Program-made: the position numbers and the translations under genes
Shown: positions 33,601 through 43,194 of the stretch, one piece after another
How positions within the stretch are numbered: position 1 is the stretch's first letter
How the letters are laid out: each line of letters starts with the position of its first letter
Assembly (NCBI GenBank): GCA_027625915.1
Contig: JANTQA010000023.1
Coordinates: forward strand, 22,072,001-22,136,000
Source of the DNA: Anaeramoeba flamelloides
Taxonomy: Eukaryota; Metamonada; Anaeramoebidae
Direction: 5' to 3'
Length of the DNA stretch: 64,000 nt
Notes under the pieces: model-generated
The model's database searches: none
Seen by the model: the letters and a program-made list of their open reading frames with translations, nothing else
Told to the model about the DNA's origin: nothing

Positions 33601-36600
33601 TTAGCTTAATATGAGAAATTATCAAAATTCATTTTAAAAAATCTTATTTTTTACGGCTTTGAGAAATCACAAAATCAATTTATTAAGGTCTAATTACTAG
33701 TTTTTTTTTTAAAGATAGTTTTCCAGATAAAAAAGAACACTGAAACTCTTGAATTTAATAATTTGAAAATTGAAACAAGTTATACAATTTATGGATCTGA
33801 AAGGTTTTTTTTTTGATTAATCTTTTTTTTTTTAGGGCAAAATGGAAACTATGAGTGCTATCTCATATGTTTTATGGATTTATAAATGTAAATTCAATTC
33901 CAAAAAAAAAAAAAAATATTATTCAATTTAAAAATATAGGAATATGTTCTAAGGAGATATCTTTTTTTTTTTTTTTTTTTTAACTTTTAATAAATTCATA
34001 CTTATCACTATTAAATATATTCATATTACTATTTCTATCTATTAATCAATGTTTCATAAATATAAATGAATTAATTTTTATGTGTAGGACAAATGATGTT
34101 AGCACAAGCTTTTCAGCAATATTTTTTGGGACGAGGTAATATCTCAATCATTTTTTTTTTTTTTTTTTGGGGGGGGTCTTGATATATTGATAAAAATATA
34201 CATTCTTGTTAATTATTATTCTCATTATTATATTTTTTTATATCATGCAGATTGGAAAATGGACAAACTTACTGAAAAGGAATTTCTAATTTATTTAGGA
34301 GTAAAATATTTTATTGAATAATATTTTAAATTTATTTTTTACAATGAATTTCAATTTTTTTTTTTTTTAATATTCCTTTTTTCTTTTTTTAAAGATCATT
34401 AGATGGTTTTGTGATCATCCCCTTGCACCTTTTTCAATACACAAAATGACTTTTGAGGGTTATTCTCTAGGATTGAAAGCCGGACAATGGTAAAAAAATT
34501 CATACAAATATCTTCTATAGATTTATATTTTTCATAACATTTTTTTTTAATCATTTTATTCTTCCTATTATTATTTTATTTAATAATTATTTATTGTTTT
34601 TAGGCATTCCCCAACATCTGTTTCGCTCGTACTTCGGTATTTTTTTCTTTTTTTCTTTTTTTCTTTTTTCTTTTTAATCTTTAAAAATTCTTTAAAAAAT
34701 GAAATAAATTGAAAAAATCTACATTTGATATGAAAATAAGAATTTTGATATCATCATAATTACTACAGTGAAAAATTTATGAAAAAACAAAAATTCCTTT
34801 GAAAGATCTTGAAAAAAACTTAAAGAGGAAGCTTAGAGAAGGAAATACCAAAAAAAAAAAAAAAAAATGTTTTATCTTTTTCAAAATAAACTTCAATTCA
34901 AAATTTTTGACACACCAAAATTCATTTTTTGAAAAAAATCTTATTAAGGAAATTCTATTGAGGTAAATACCAAATTAGAATCAATTAACTAATGAAAATG
35001 TAAGCAATTATTTATCATTTACAATACCTATATAAAATAAAAGACAAATAATTATCAACCAAATTAAAAGATAGATGCCAAAATTTTGGAGTGAAGTTAG
35101 GATTTATTGGTAAGGGTTAAATGTTAAAAAACACTTCATCTGTAAGAGAGAATTTTGAAGCGTGACTAAATTTGTTTGTTCTAATTCAAAGGGTGTCTAG
35201 ACATTAGTATCTCGAAACAGTCATTAGAAGTATTTTAAACTCAATTTAGTTTTCTATAAATGAAAGAGAGTATAAAAATAAGAAAATGAAAAAGAGTCAA
35301 AAAATAGTTAAAAAAAAGTAAAAACTTCATTGAAAAGTTTTTTTGTACCCCGAGTGTTGAATGGGTTGGTGGTTGTTTCCTTTTGTGTCGAAATTTTTTT
35401 TTGATCACCATGATAATTTGGTTTAATAAAGAGTTCTAAATATTTGAACAGCTATAGATCAAATAAAACAAGTTACTTTATTAAGTTTTAATTTAGAACT
35501 TTATAGATGTGTGTATATCTATTAAGTTCTGGGTTTTTAAGAATAAGAATTTGTTTTCGAAATTTTCTTTTCGTTATTACTTTACTTTTTTTTTTTTTTG
35601 TTTTTTTTTTACAAGTTTCTCAAATCTTGTTTTTGCAAAATCCCAGTACTAGATAACAACTAGACAGCATTAACCCAATTCAGGTGTAGACTAGACAGAT
35701 TGTTACGGAAAGTTCACTTCAGTTCACTTCAGTTCGATTTAAAATCGTTATATTTGGATTCCTTTTACTTCAGTTGCTTAAGTACAGTTACTTTTGTTAA
35801 GTACGACTTGAATCAGAACAAGCTTACCAATTCTAATAATGACTATTTATTCCTTTTTACCCTTTCCCCAAACACTTAAAAAAAAGAGAGAGAGGAGGAA
35901 CCGAAGGAACTCAAACAAATTAAAAGAAATTTGGGAAAAGTAAAAAGTCCAAAAAATTTAAAATATAATAATGTTATCATTTTAACTGTTTTAACTCTGT
36001 GATAAATTTTGAACAATAACTTTAAACGAGGAAATTTTGTAAAAAGAAATTTCCAAATAATTAAATAAATAATTTTTTACGTTTATTTCAAAAATAAAAA
36101 CAAATTTTCATTCGTAAAACATGATATTAATTCTTTTTTTAATTCTTCTATAAAATTTTTGTGGGTTTATATATATTTCAAATTGATAACTCAATTTTAA
36201 TAGAAATTTGTTAGAAAAATCACATGGAAAAGATTTTCGAATGTATGTAGCACAAGACACATGCATATATTTGGATAAGATTGAAGCTTTGGCAAAGGGT
36301 GAAAGAACTGTTGAACCGGTTCAGGCGTTATTCTCCTCAAACAGAAGTAACAAATATGTTCATAATGTAAAAATAGTAAAAGCAAATCGATCAGTAAAAA
36401 AAATTAACGATATAACCATTGCTTATAATTCAGAAATATTATTTCCAAAGACTGTTAAAAGACAAAAAAAAAAAAAATCATTTTTGGTTCATCCTTTTTA
36501 TCTTGAACAAAAAGAATCAGAAAAATTGTTTGATATCCAACATAGAAAATATTTAAAAAAAATACCTACGCAATTACAAAAAATTTTGCCAAAATTTAAA

Positions 36601-38085
36601 GAGAATATTAAAAGTGCTGTTATCGGTACAACTAAAAATAAAGAAACAATTAAAACTTTTCCTAAAATTGAAAATTTAATACCAAGTGTTTCTTATAAAA
36701 TTGATGGGAAAAAGAAAACAAAGAAAAACGGCAAGTATCATGAAGATAATGATCGAATTGAATTAAATGATTTTCAAAACAATAAAAAGATCATAAATAA
36801 TAATAATTCTCAAAATAATTCTGAGAAGGGGAATGAAAATGAAAATGAAAATGGCAATAACAAAGAAAGTGAAAATACGGTCATCAAAGACAATTTTGTT
36901 TTCAGTTCTTCTTCTGAATTCAATTTAAATAATGAAAAAAATTCTGAAAATTCTGAAAATTCTGAAAATTCTGAAAACTCTGAAAATTCTGAAAACTCTG
37001 AAAATTCTCAAAATTCAGAGTATTCTGAAAGTTTTGAAAGTTTTGAAAGCTCTGATACTTCTGAAAATTCAAATAATTTTGAGAATATTCCAATTAAGGA
37101 AGAAAAATCAATTTCAGATAATGATGAATTTGATGAGTTTGATATTATTGATATACCAACAAATGTTGATTTCGTTGATGGAATTGAGAATATTAACGAA
37201 AAGGGGAAAGAGAAAGGAAAAGAGAAAGGGAAAGGGAAAGGGAAAGAGAAAGGAAAAGGGAACGAGAAAGGGAAAAAGAAAAAGAACAAGAACGATAACA
37301 AGAAAGAGAAAGAGATGAGGAACAGTAAAAATAAAACTCCAAAAAAAAATGGCATTGAAATAGAAATAGAAAATGATGAAGAAGAAAAAAATATTCAAAG
37401 AAAAGAAAAAAAAAAGAAAAAAGAAAAACATACAAACAATAAAAAATATATTAAGCTCAAAATTGATTTAATAAAAATCAACAACAGATATGGAAATGAT
37501 CGTCATCGTGGTAGTTGTGGTGATAAAAAAAAAAAAATTGTTAATTTGAATTCTGATTCTGAAATTAATAAAGGCAATTCAAATAATTCAAATATTAAGG
37601 TCAAAATTCAAATACGGTTTAAGAAAGATCAAGATAAAAATAACAAAGATAATGTTTGGATTCCAATTATTATTTTTATACCGATTAGACTCGGTATGAA
37701 AAAATTAAATCCCATTTATATTGATCCATTAATTGAAATACTTTCCTTTCCACAATCTTTGGGAATTGTTGGCGGAAAGCCTAATTCAAGTTTATATTTT
37801 ATTGCAGCACAAGATCAAAATTTTTATTATTTGGATCCTCACAAAACCCAAAAAAATGTTGATAATTATTTTTATGACATCTTTGATACTTCGAGTTATA
37901 AACAAGATCATTTATTTAGATTGAAAATTACTTCAGTTGATCCTTCTATGGTTTTAGGGTTTTTATTAAAAAACAGAAATGATTATAATGATTTTCTGAA
38001 AAGAACAAAACAGTTTTTAAAAAAATGGAAGGGAAAAGAAATTTTTTCAATAATGAAAAGTAGTAAATGTTTTGATTTTTATTAA
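27639..38085 (+). CDS. ATG4: ATG4 cysteine protease with a giant low-complexity insert
   Basis: Cytosolic protease that trims ATG8 before lipidation and removes it from membranes in autophagy. Exons: 27639-27717 (tentative), 29557-29745, 34088-34135, 34251-34300, 34395-34489, 34604-34636, 36204-38085; the frame holds throughout, giving about 791 residues. Exon 2 reads SVYMMGKIYEF, then DIQSRIFFSYRSQFP and TDTGWGCMYRTG; the catalytic Cys codon is 29730-29732. Exons 3-6 give QMMLAQAFQQYFLGRDW, IIRWFCDHPLAPFSIHKM and GYSLGLKAGQW. The last exon gives IPIRLGMKKLNPIYI, PQSLGIVGGKPNSSLYFI and YLDPHKTQ, with catalytic Asp and His at 37834-37836 and 37840-37842. Between them lies an insert of about 350 residues rich in Asn, Ser, Glu and Lys, including Glu-Asn-Ser and Gly-Lys-Glu repeats. 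Human ATG4s are about 400-475 residues. Exon 1 (MSETMVLEDLSVFISEFDYF) rests on its likeness to the human ATG4B N-terminus and a matching phase; if wrong, translation could start at 29577. Confidence 0.88.
27718..29556 (+). other. ATG4 intron 1 (tentative), 1.84 kb
   Basis: The proposed donor is GTTTTC and the acceptor CTAG. It contains one copy of a dispersed repeat (28995-29130, shared with G-alpha intron 1). A short open frame at 28303-28560 shows no family resemblance. Confidence 0.4.
28995..29130. repeat. Dispersed repeat, copy 2 of 2
   Basis: Matches about 6450-6580 in the same orientation: GAAAAATTTTCACCTC, TTTTCCTTTTTT, then GATCACAAATTACAACC and TTCTTTGAAAA. Confidence 0.5.
30690..32140 (+). 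mobile_element. LINE: reverse transcriptase fragment, hairpin array and 3' tail
   Basis: A 5'-truncated, broken non-LTR retrotransposon. The RT core is readable: GVYQADHLSPL (about 30757-30790, the QGDPLSPLLF block), QMFADDLILI (30865-30894, catalytic Asp pair), MNPNIDKT, SEIKYLGIWLDEEKQ (about 31000-31043), LQMFKSISISQLFYGLII (about 31130-31180). The part after the RT shares YKRRYKLKKKLE-type sequence with the 12 and 39 kb copies. Near 31566 it runs into a palindrome array, then the 3' hairpin GAGGAAATGGATTTCCTC (32093-32110), CCTTCAAAATA and a short TAA repeat. At least two interruptions are visible in the RT part alone. The YLG motif and the C-terminal zinc finger of other copies suit an L1/Tx1-like or related LINE clade. 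Confidence 0.8.
31566..32090. repeat. Hairpin-cassette array B, with tandem units
   Basis: It starts with ATAGAGTACC repeats and ends with two near-identical tandem cassettes (about 31917-31999 and 32004-32086). Each is AAGTGCCTAG, the arm GGTTTTCCATAATTTAAAAG continuing AATAGAG, the opposite arm CTCAATTCTTTTGAATTATG then GAAAACC, then CTAACGAC. Before them are a GAAATGAAAAGAAAATT stem (about 31850-31900), a TTTTCC-type stem (about 31757-31823), and a pair with GAAATTAACCGAAATTT. Confidence 0.8.
34637..36203 (+). other. ATG4 intron 6, 1.57 kb
   Basis: The donor is GTATTT after the codons for SLVLR and the acceptor AATAG. No gene inside. A stretch near 35610-35670 (TTTCTCAAATCTTGTT, then AAAATCCCAGTACTAGATA) recurs inverted and worn at about 48600-48700. 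Another near 35300-35400 (GTTGAATGGGTTGGTGGTTG) recurs near 10080-10110. Confidence 0.65.
36936..37300 (+). repeat. In-frame codon repeats inside ATG4
   Basis: Eight to nine 9-base AATTCTGAA units encode Glu-Asn-Ser repeats (about 36940-37020). GGGAAAGAGAAA-like units at about 37198-37290 encode Gly-Lys-Glu repeats. Both keep the reading frame of the host exon. Confidence 0.85.
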
Positions 38086-38499
38086 TTATTTGAATTTTCA
38101 TTTCTTGTTTTATACATTTAATTAGAAAATTTAAATATGTCAAATCATCTATTTTCATTGTTATTTTTATATAATTACATATTTATGTTTTTTTTTTTAA
38201 TACTTTTTTTCCAAATTTATTTTCAGATTTTTTTACGATTTTCAATATTTTGCAAAATTAATTAATTTATTATACCTTTGCAATTATTATTGTTTGTTTT
38301 GAATTTAAATATCACATTTTCGCTTTATTTTCAGAACTCTTTTGATTTTTTTTTTTTTTACGTTTTTTTATTTATTATATTCTTTTACTTTTTTTTTACT
38401 CTTAGTTTGTTAATTAATAAAAAACAATTGTTTTATTCTTATTTTTCAAAATTTCCCCATGTTATTAAAGTTTTATTATTTTTTTTTTTTTTTATTTTG

Positions 38500-39450
38500 A
38501 AGGGAGGAAACTAGTTTCCTCTTACAGCCCTAATTTCTAAATTTTTGTTTAGAAATTTTAATAAAGAATCATAATTTTCTTTATCATTAACTAATGATAA
38601 AATAAATAATGAGTCTTTATTTCGAATAATATCTTTGAATATTATTCTTTAATTGTTTATTATTTTTATTTATTTGAATTAATTCCTTAATCCAAATTTT
38701 TCGATTTTTTCCATAGAATGGGCAGTCCCATAAAAAATGATCGATATCTTCGATTATTTCCTGATTAGAATGATTTTTACATAAGTTGCAAAATTTTGTT
38801 TTTAATTTATTTTTATTATAAACATAAGAATATATGTTTAGATAATTTGTGAAATTTCTTAATTTTAAAAAGGAAGTTGAACCTACCCATTTTAAATATT
38901 TTTGTTATTTGTTGATATTGTAATTGTAATTAATAATTTTTAAATATTCTTGACTTTTCCACCCAGAGCTATTTATAATTAACTTTTGTCGAAAATTATT
39001 TAGGTCTACATTCAATAATTTTAAATTTCCTATTTCCCAATTAATATTTTCATCTTTTTTCTTGAAAAATATTAATTTTTTGTGAAATGTGATCAAACCC
39101 AAGTTTTTCTAATTTTTTTTTGAGTTTATATCTTCTTTTGTAGATTGATATTCTTGCTTGGTCAAATTTATCTTCAGTTTTATAAATTATTCTTGGAGAG
39201 TATGGATTTATTTTTAAAAATTTTGTTACTTTTATATTTATCCAAACATTAATTTAGTCAAAATCTTTATGATTTAAATTAAAAATTACAAGTCCATAAA
39301 ATAATTGGCTAATACATATTGATTTAAACATTTGTAATTTTACTCCATTGGCGAGTTTTTGTTGGCTAAAAATTTTTTTAATTTTTTTAAAACTATCTTT
39401 TACTTTTTCAAAGTTTTTTTGTAAATTTTTTTCTTTTTCAAGCCAAAAAG
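38500..39450 (-). mobile_element. LINE 3' half with zinc-finger C-terminus (no array)
   Basis: Reading on the minus strand: the region after YLG-IWL (EKEKNLQKNFEKVKDSFKKI), then LQMFKSICISQLFYGLVI, ARISIYKRRYKLKKKLE, SSGWKSQEYLKIINYN, then a CNLCKNHSNQ...IDHFLWDCPFY zinc finger (near 38700-38790) of the kind found at LINE C-termini. The 3' untranslated part ends in the hairpin GAGGAAACTAGTTTCCTC (38504-38521), CCTTCAAAATA and an A tail. A few stops and shifts are present. This copy has no hairpin array and shows the uninterrupted order of the element. Confidence 0.8.
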
Positions 39451-40145
39451 TTTAATTATTTTGTTAGTAATTTTAAATATTTTTTGACTTTTGTGTTTCT
39501 TCAAAATAAAAACTACTTTTTTAAATTTATTTTAAATGATAAAAGTTTTTCACATAAGACTAAGAACAATTATTATTATAGTTTGTAAAATTTCATTTAT
39601 TTTTTAGGCTTTATTGTTTTGCATTAAGTTTTCAAAAACAATTTAAAGGTGAAAGAGAAGATTTATTTAACTTAATTTGGAATTTCTAATTGAAAGAGTG
39701 GATAAACGATAGTCATTTGAAGGTTTTTAAACTTGATTTATTTTTCTAAAATAAGTTTATAATTAAGGTTATAAAAAAGAAACTCTTTTTCAAAAATTGT
39801 GACTCACCTGAAATAATGAATTGAAAAAAAAAAAATTATCCTTTAGTATTCAAGAACAATTGATAACTAAATATAATTTGTATTTCACTTTTAAGTCATT
39901 CTAAATTAATAAAAACCTGATATATTAAAAATTAAAAAAAATAAAACCAAAAACTCTAAAAAAAAAAGTGAGTCGCAATTTTTTAAATGATCATTACGGA
40001 TTTTTTATTACTGAACTTTCACTGAAAAAAAGTTGAACAACAAGATTTTTTATGAATAATTAAATTCATTTTCAAAGACATTATATTCTCAATTTTCTTA
40101 GTGATTATTTGTCTTTTCGAAGATCTCTTTTTTTTTTCCACATGA

Positions 40146-40151
<6 letters not shown>

Positions 40152-40197
<46 letters not shown>
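40152..40197. repeat. Long A homopolymer
   Basis: About 46 consecutive A, followed by a second A run at about 40215-40233. No LINE or SINE sequence that I recognise ends here. Confidence 0.85.
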
Positions 40198-40199
<2 letters not shown>

Positions 40200-40409
40200 A
40201 AAACAAAAATTTTACAAAAAAAAAAAAAAAAAAGAAATAGAAAAACAAAAATTTGATAACTTGAACAAAAATCTATCAGAAATTAGAAAGAATGATTCTT
40301 ATCAAAAAATTTGAAAATATTTTTTGCTGAAGAATACTGGAATAAACCCTCAAAACAACCCTCATTAACATTATAAAGTGAGTCAAAATTTTTGAAAAAT
40401 AGTTTATTA

Positions 40410-40809
40410 ACCATTTTGGAAAAAAAGTGAAACATGGTTTTTAATTAGGAACAGAACTGAAAATGAAAAGTAAAATCAATTAAAAAAAGAATAAATAAAT
40501 AAATAAGGACAAAATGAAGTATTAATTAAAATATCAGTTTTTTAATACTATCTTTTGGTATGGTGTTTTTCTTTGATTGATCAATTATCAAAAATTTGTT
40601 CAAAAAATTGAAGATTTTTGAGATCTCAAAATCAACTCTAATAATTTTGATCAGAAAATAGATTTAAAGTGTGTATGTAAATTTGATTGAAAATAATATT
40701 ATGGATAATAATTTGAATTTAATTGGTTTCTTATTTTTATTGATTTTTCTTACCATTTTCAATAATTTTTCCAATAAAAAACCGTGTTGAACTTTTTTTC
40801 CAAAATGGT
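40410..40809. mobile_element. MITE, GTTCAACACGG family, copy
   Basis: The left end ACCATTTTGGAAAAAAAGTG and the right end, reversed, ACCATTTTGGAAAAAAAGTT form clear inverted repeats that continue (G/C)AACA(T/C)GGTTTTT. Internal blocks match 13338-13772, for example AATACTATCTTTTGGTATGG. About 400 bp with no coding. Confidence 0.75.
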
Positions 40810-42416
40810 AGAATAGACTAATTAAGAATAAATAAAAATGTTTAAAAATAGATAAAGAAAAGTGTTCTGGATTATTAAAATTGAGATGAATATTTCAGGT
40901 TTATGTTTTTTGATAATTTGGATTTAGGATTGTTTTACTTTAAACATTTTGGGGAATCATAATTTATTTATTTAATCATACCCGAAAAAAAGAAGCAATA
41001 GTTTATTATTCAGAAAAAAAGTGTAAATGTTAATCTAGAAATGACAATTAAGATTTTAATAAAACAAATTTTTTTTCTAATTATAGTTGGTATCAAACCG
41101 TTGGGAATTTAATGAAATCTGAAAAATGAAAAAAATAGATAAAGTTATAAAAACCTCTCAAAAAAGTCAGTACAAAAAGTTTGAAAAAATGATATCAATT
41201 CTGATTAAAATTGGTTAATTATATGGTTTGATCAAGTTTTTTTTTTTTTTTTTTTTTTTTTTCGGGGGGTGGGTGCTTTTATGATTTTCTTTTTTAAAAT
41301 AGCTGTAAAAAGTTCGATTCTAAATATGTATATATATATATATATATGTATATTTAAAAATATCTCAGTTGTGCCCTGGATATGACAAAATTTCATCACT
41401 TTTGAAATAAAAGATGAAAAATTAGATTGTTTTGTTACTATATTCATTTTATTATTTGTCTTTAATATAAATGTTAATAATAATAACAAGTCTAATCAGT
41501 ACAAACATAAAGTAGTTATCTTATCATCTTTTTTTTTTATTTTGGAAAAAATAATAGAATATTCATTTTTACATTTTTTTTCAAAAAGATTTTTATTTTT
41601 TTTTTATTTTTTTTAATTAGAAATTATAATATAATAATAGTAATTCAAAAAAATAATACATTGATTTATTAATAAGAAACAATCAAAACATGATTGTTAA
41701 TTTTATGATAAAAAAATTAAAAAAACAAATACATTACTGAGAAATTTTTATTTTTTTTTTGACAAAATAATATTGAATATTGAATCAATAGAAAATTAAA
41801 ATTCATTTCTTGAGGCCAAATATACAAGTTTAATTCAAATAATTTTCTAAAACTTTTATTTGAGTAAAAAATTCTTAATTGAATTAAAAAAAAAATAAAT
41901 AGTAAAATAATTTCATTAATTACATTAGAATTAAATCAATATATATGTTTTTAATAGATAAATTAATCAATCCTAATATTTTTTAAAAAAAATAACTTAC
42001 AAATATTTTTCAAAGATAATCAAATGATCTTCATAGTCAAGAAAAATAATATTTTTGTTTTTTAAATACTGTTTGGTAAAAATTTGGAATAAATAGTAGC
42101 AAAAAATGTTTTTTTCAATCTAAATTAATCCAGATCTTGGAAAATAATTTTTGACCTATGGTCTATTATTCAATAAAATTTTGAATTTTATATCAAGAAT
42201 AAAATAAAAATAAAATTCAAAAAGGTTCTTGAAAAAAAAAAAAAAAAAAAAATAGACTATTACGAAGCTTGTAATTTAAGTTCTTATAGTAAAACTGTTT
42301 ATAATTTTTTTTTCTCTTCTTTTAAATTATTTTGTTTAAATTCTATATTATTGATTTTTTATTAATATAAAAGATTTTTTTTTAATTTAATTCTTTAAAT
42401 ATAAAAGTTTAAGAAT

Positions 42417-42945
42417 CTCTGAAACTGGAAAAAATATTATCTTGAATTTGGTGTCGCGGTATGGTATTTTGGTTCTTTGCTCATAGATCTTTTGAATTCG
42501 TATTAATTGTAATTGTACTTTAATAACTGAATTTTTGGCAATTTATTTTTTTTTTTTTTCCCAAATCCGAATTGAATAGTATAATACATATAGATTGGAA
42601 GGGGTTTAATAATGAAATCTGATTTCTGGGTTGACAATTGAACTTTTTATTTTCCTATTTGTCTCAATTACATATAAAAAACAAAGAATTTTTTATTTTA
42701 TACTCAAAATAAAACTTCAATTGTCAACCCAGAAATCAGATTTCATTATTAAACCCCTTCCAATCTATATGTATTATACTATTCAATTCGGATTTGGGAA
42801 AAAAAAAAAAAATAAATTGCCAAAAATTCACTTTTTAAAGTACAATTAAAATAAATACGAATTCAAAAGATCTATGAACTAAGAACCAAAATATCATGAC
42901 GTGACACCAAATCCAAGATAATAGTTTTTCGAGTTTCAGTAATTG
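42417..42945. mobile_element. Foldback palindrome, arms about 230 bp
   Basis: The left arm (about 42417-42650) and right arm (about 42709-42945) are reverse complements at high identity. They share ACCAAATCCAAGATAATA-type ends, AGATCTTTTGAATTCGTATT, CCCAAATCCGAATTGAATAG and GGAAGGGGTTTAATAATGAA. Only about 60 bases separate the arms. A worn copy of one arm lies near 46100-46220 in a kinase intron. Confidence 0.85.
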
Positions 42946-43194
42946 GTTACCATAAGATGTCTGAATTAAGTTGCTTTGTGAGAGAAAAATAAAAACGAAA
43001 AGATTGTCACATTACGACAAATTTTTCAAATTAAATTTTTTCAATTCATTTTTCATCTTATTTGTAGTAATACTTTACAAAAGAGAATAAATTGTTCACC
43101 CTTCAAAGAAATCGTACTGAAAAATATTCATTAAATAATGAAGAATCTTTTCATTTTTTGTTTTTTGTGACCAAATAGAAACAATTGAAAAATA

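Larger units (their letters stand above)
29746..34087 (+). other. ATG4 intron 2, 4.34 kb, carrying a LINE
   Basis: The donor is directly after the codons for CMYRT (ACAG|GTTTTT) and the acceptor is GTGTAG. A same-strand LINE fragment with hairpin array occupies 30690-32140. The open frames at 30031-30249 and 33157-33441 show no recognisable domain; the latter is open on both strands. Confidence 0.75.
38086..43194. other. Intergenic region between ATG4 and the PH-kinase
   Basis: Holds a minus-strand LINE fragment (38500-39450), a run of about 46 A at 40152-40197, a MITE (40410-40809) and a foldback palindrome (42417-42945). I see no host gene. Confidence 0.6.

Noticed and set aside
40152-40233. 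Long A tract as the tail of a retroposed gene or SINE
   Set aside because: The upstream sequence shows no coding or repeat body and no duplication around the tract that I can see.
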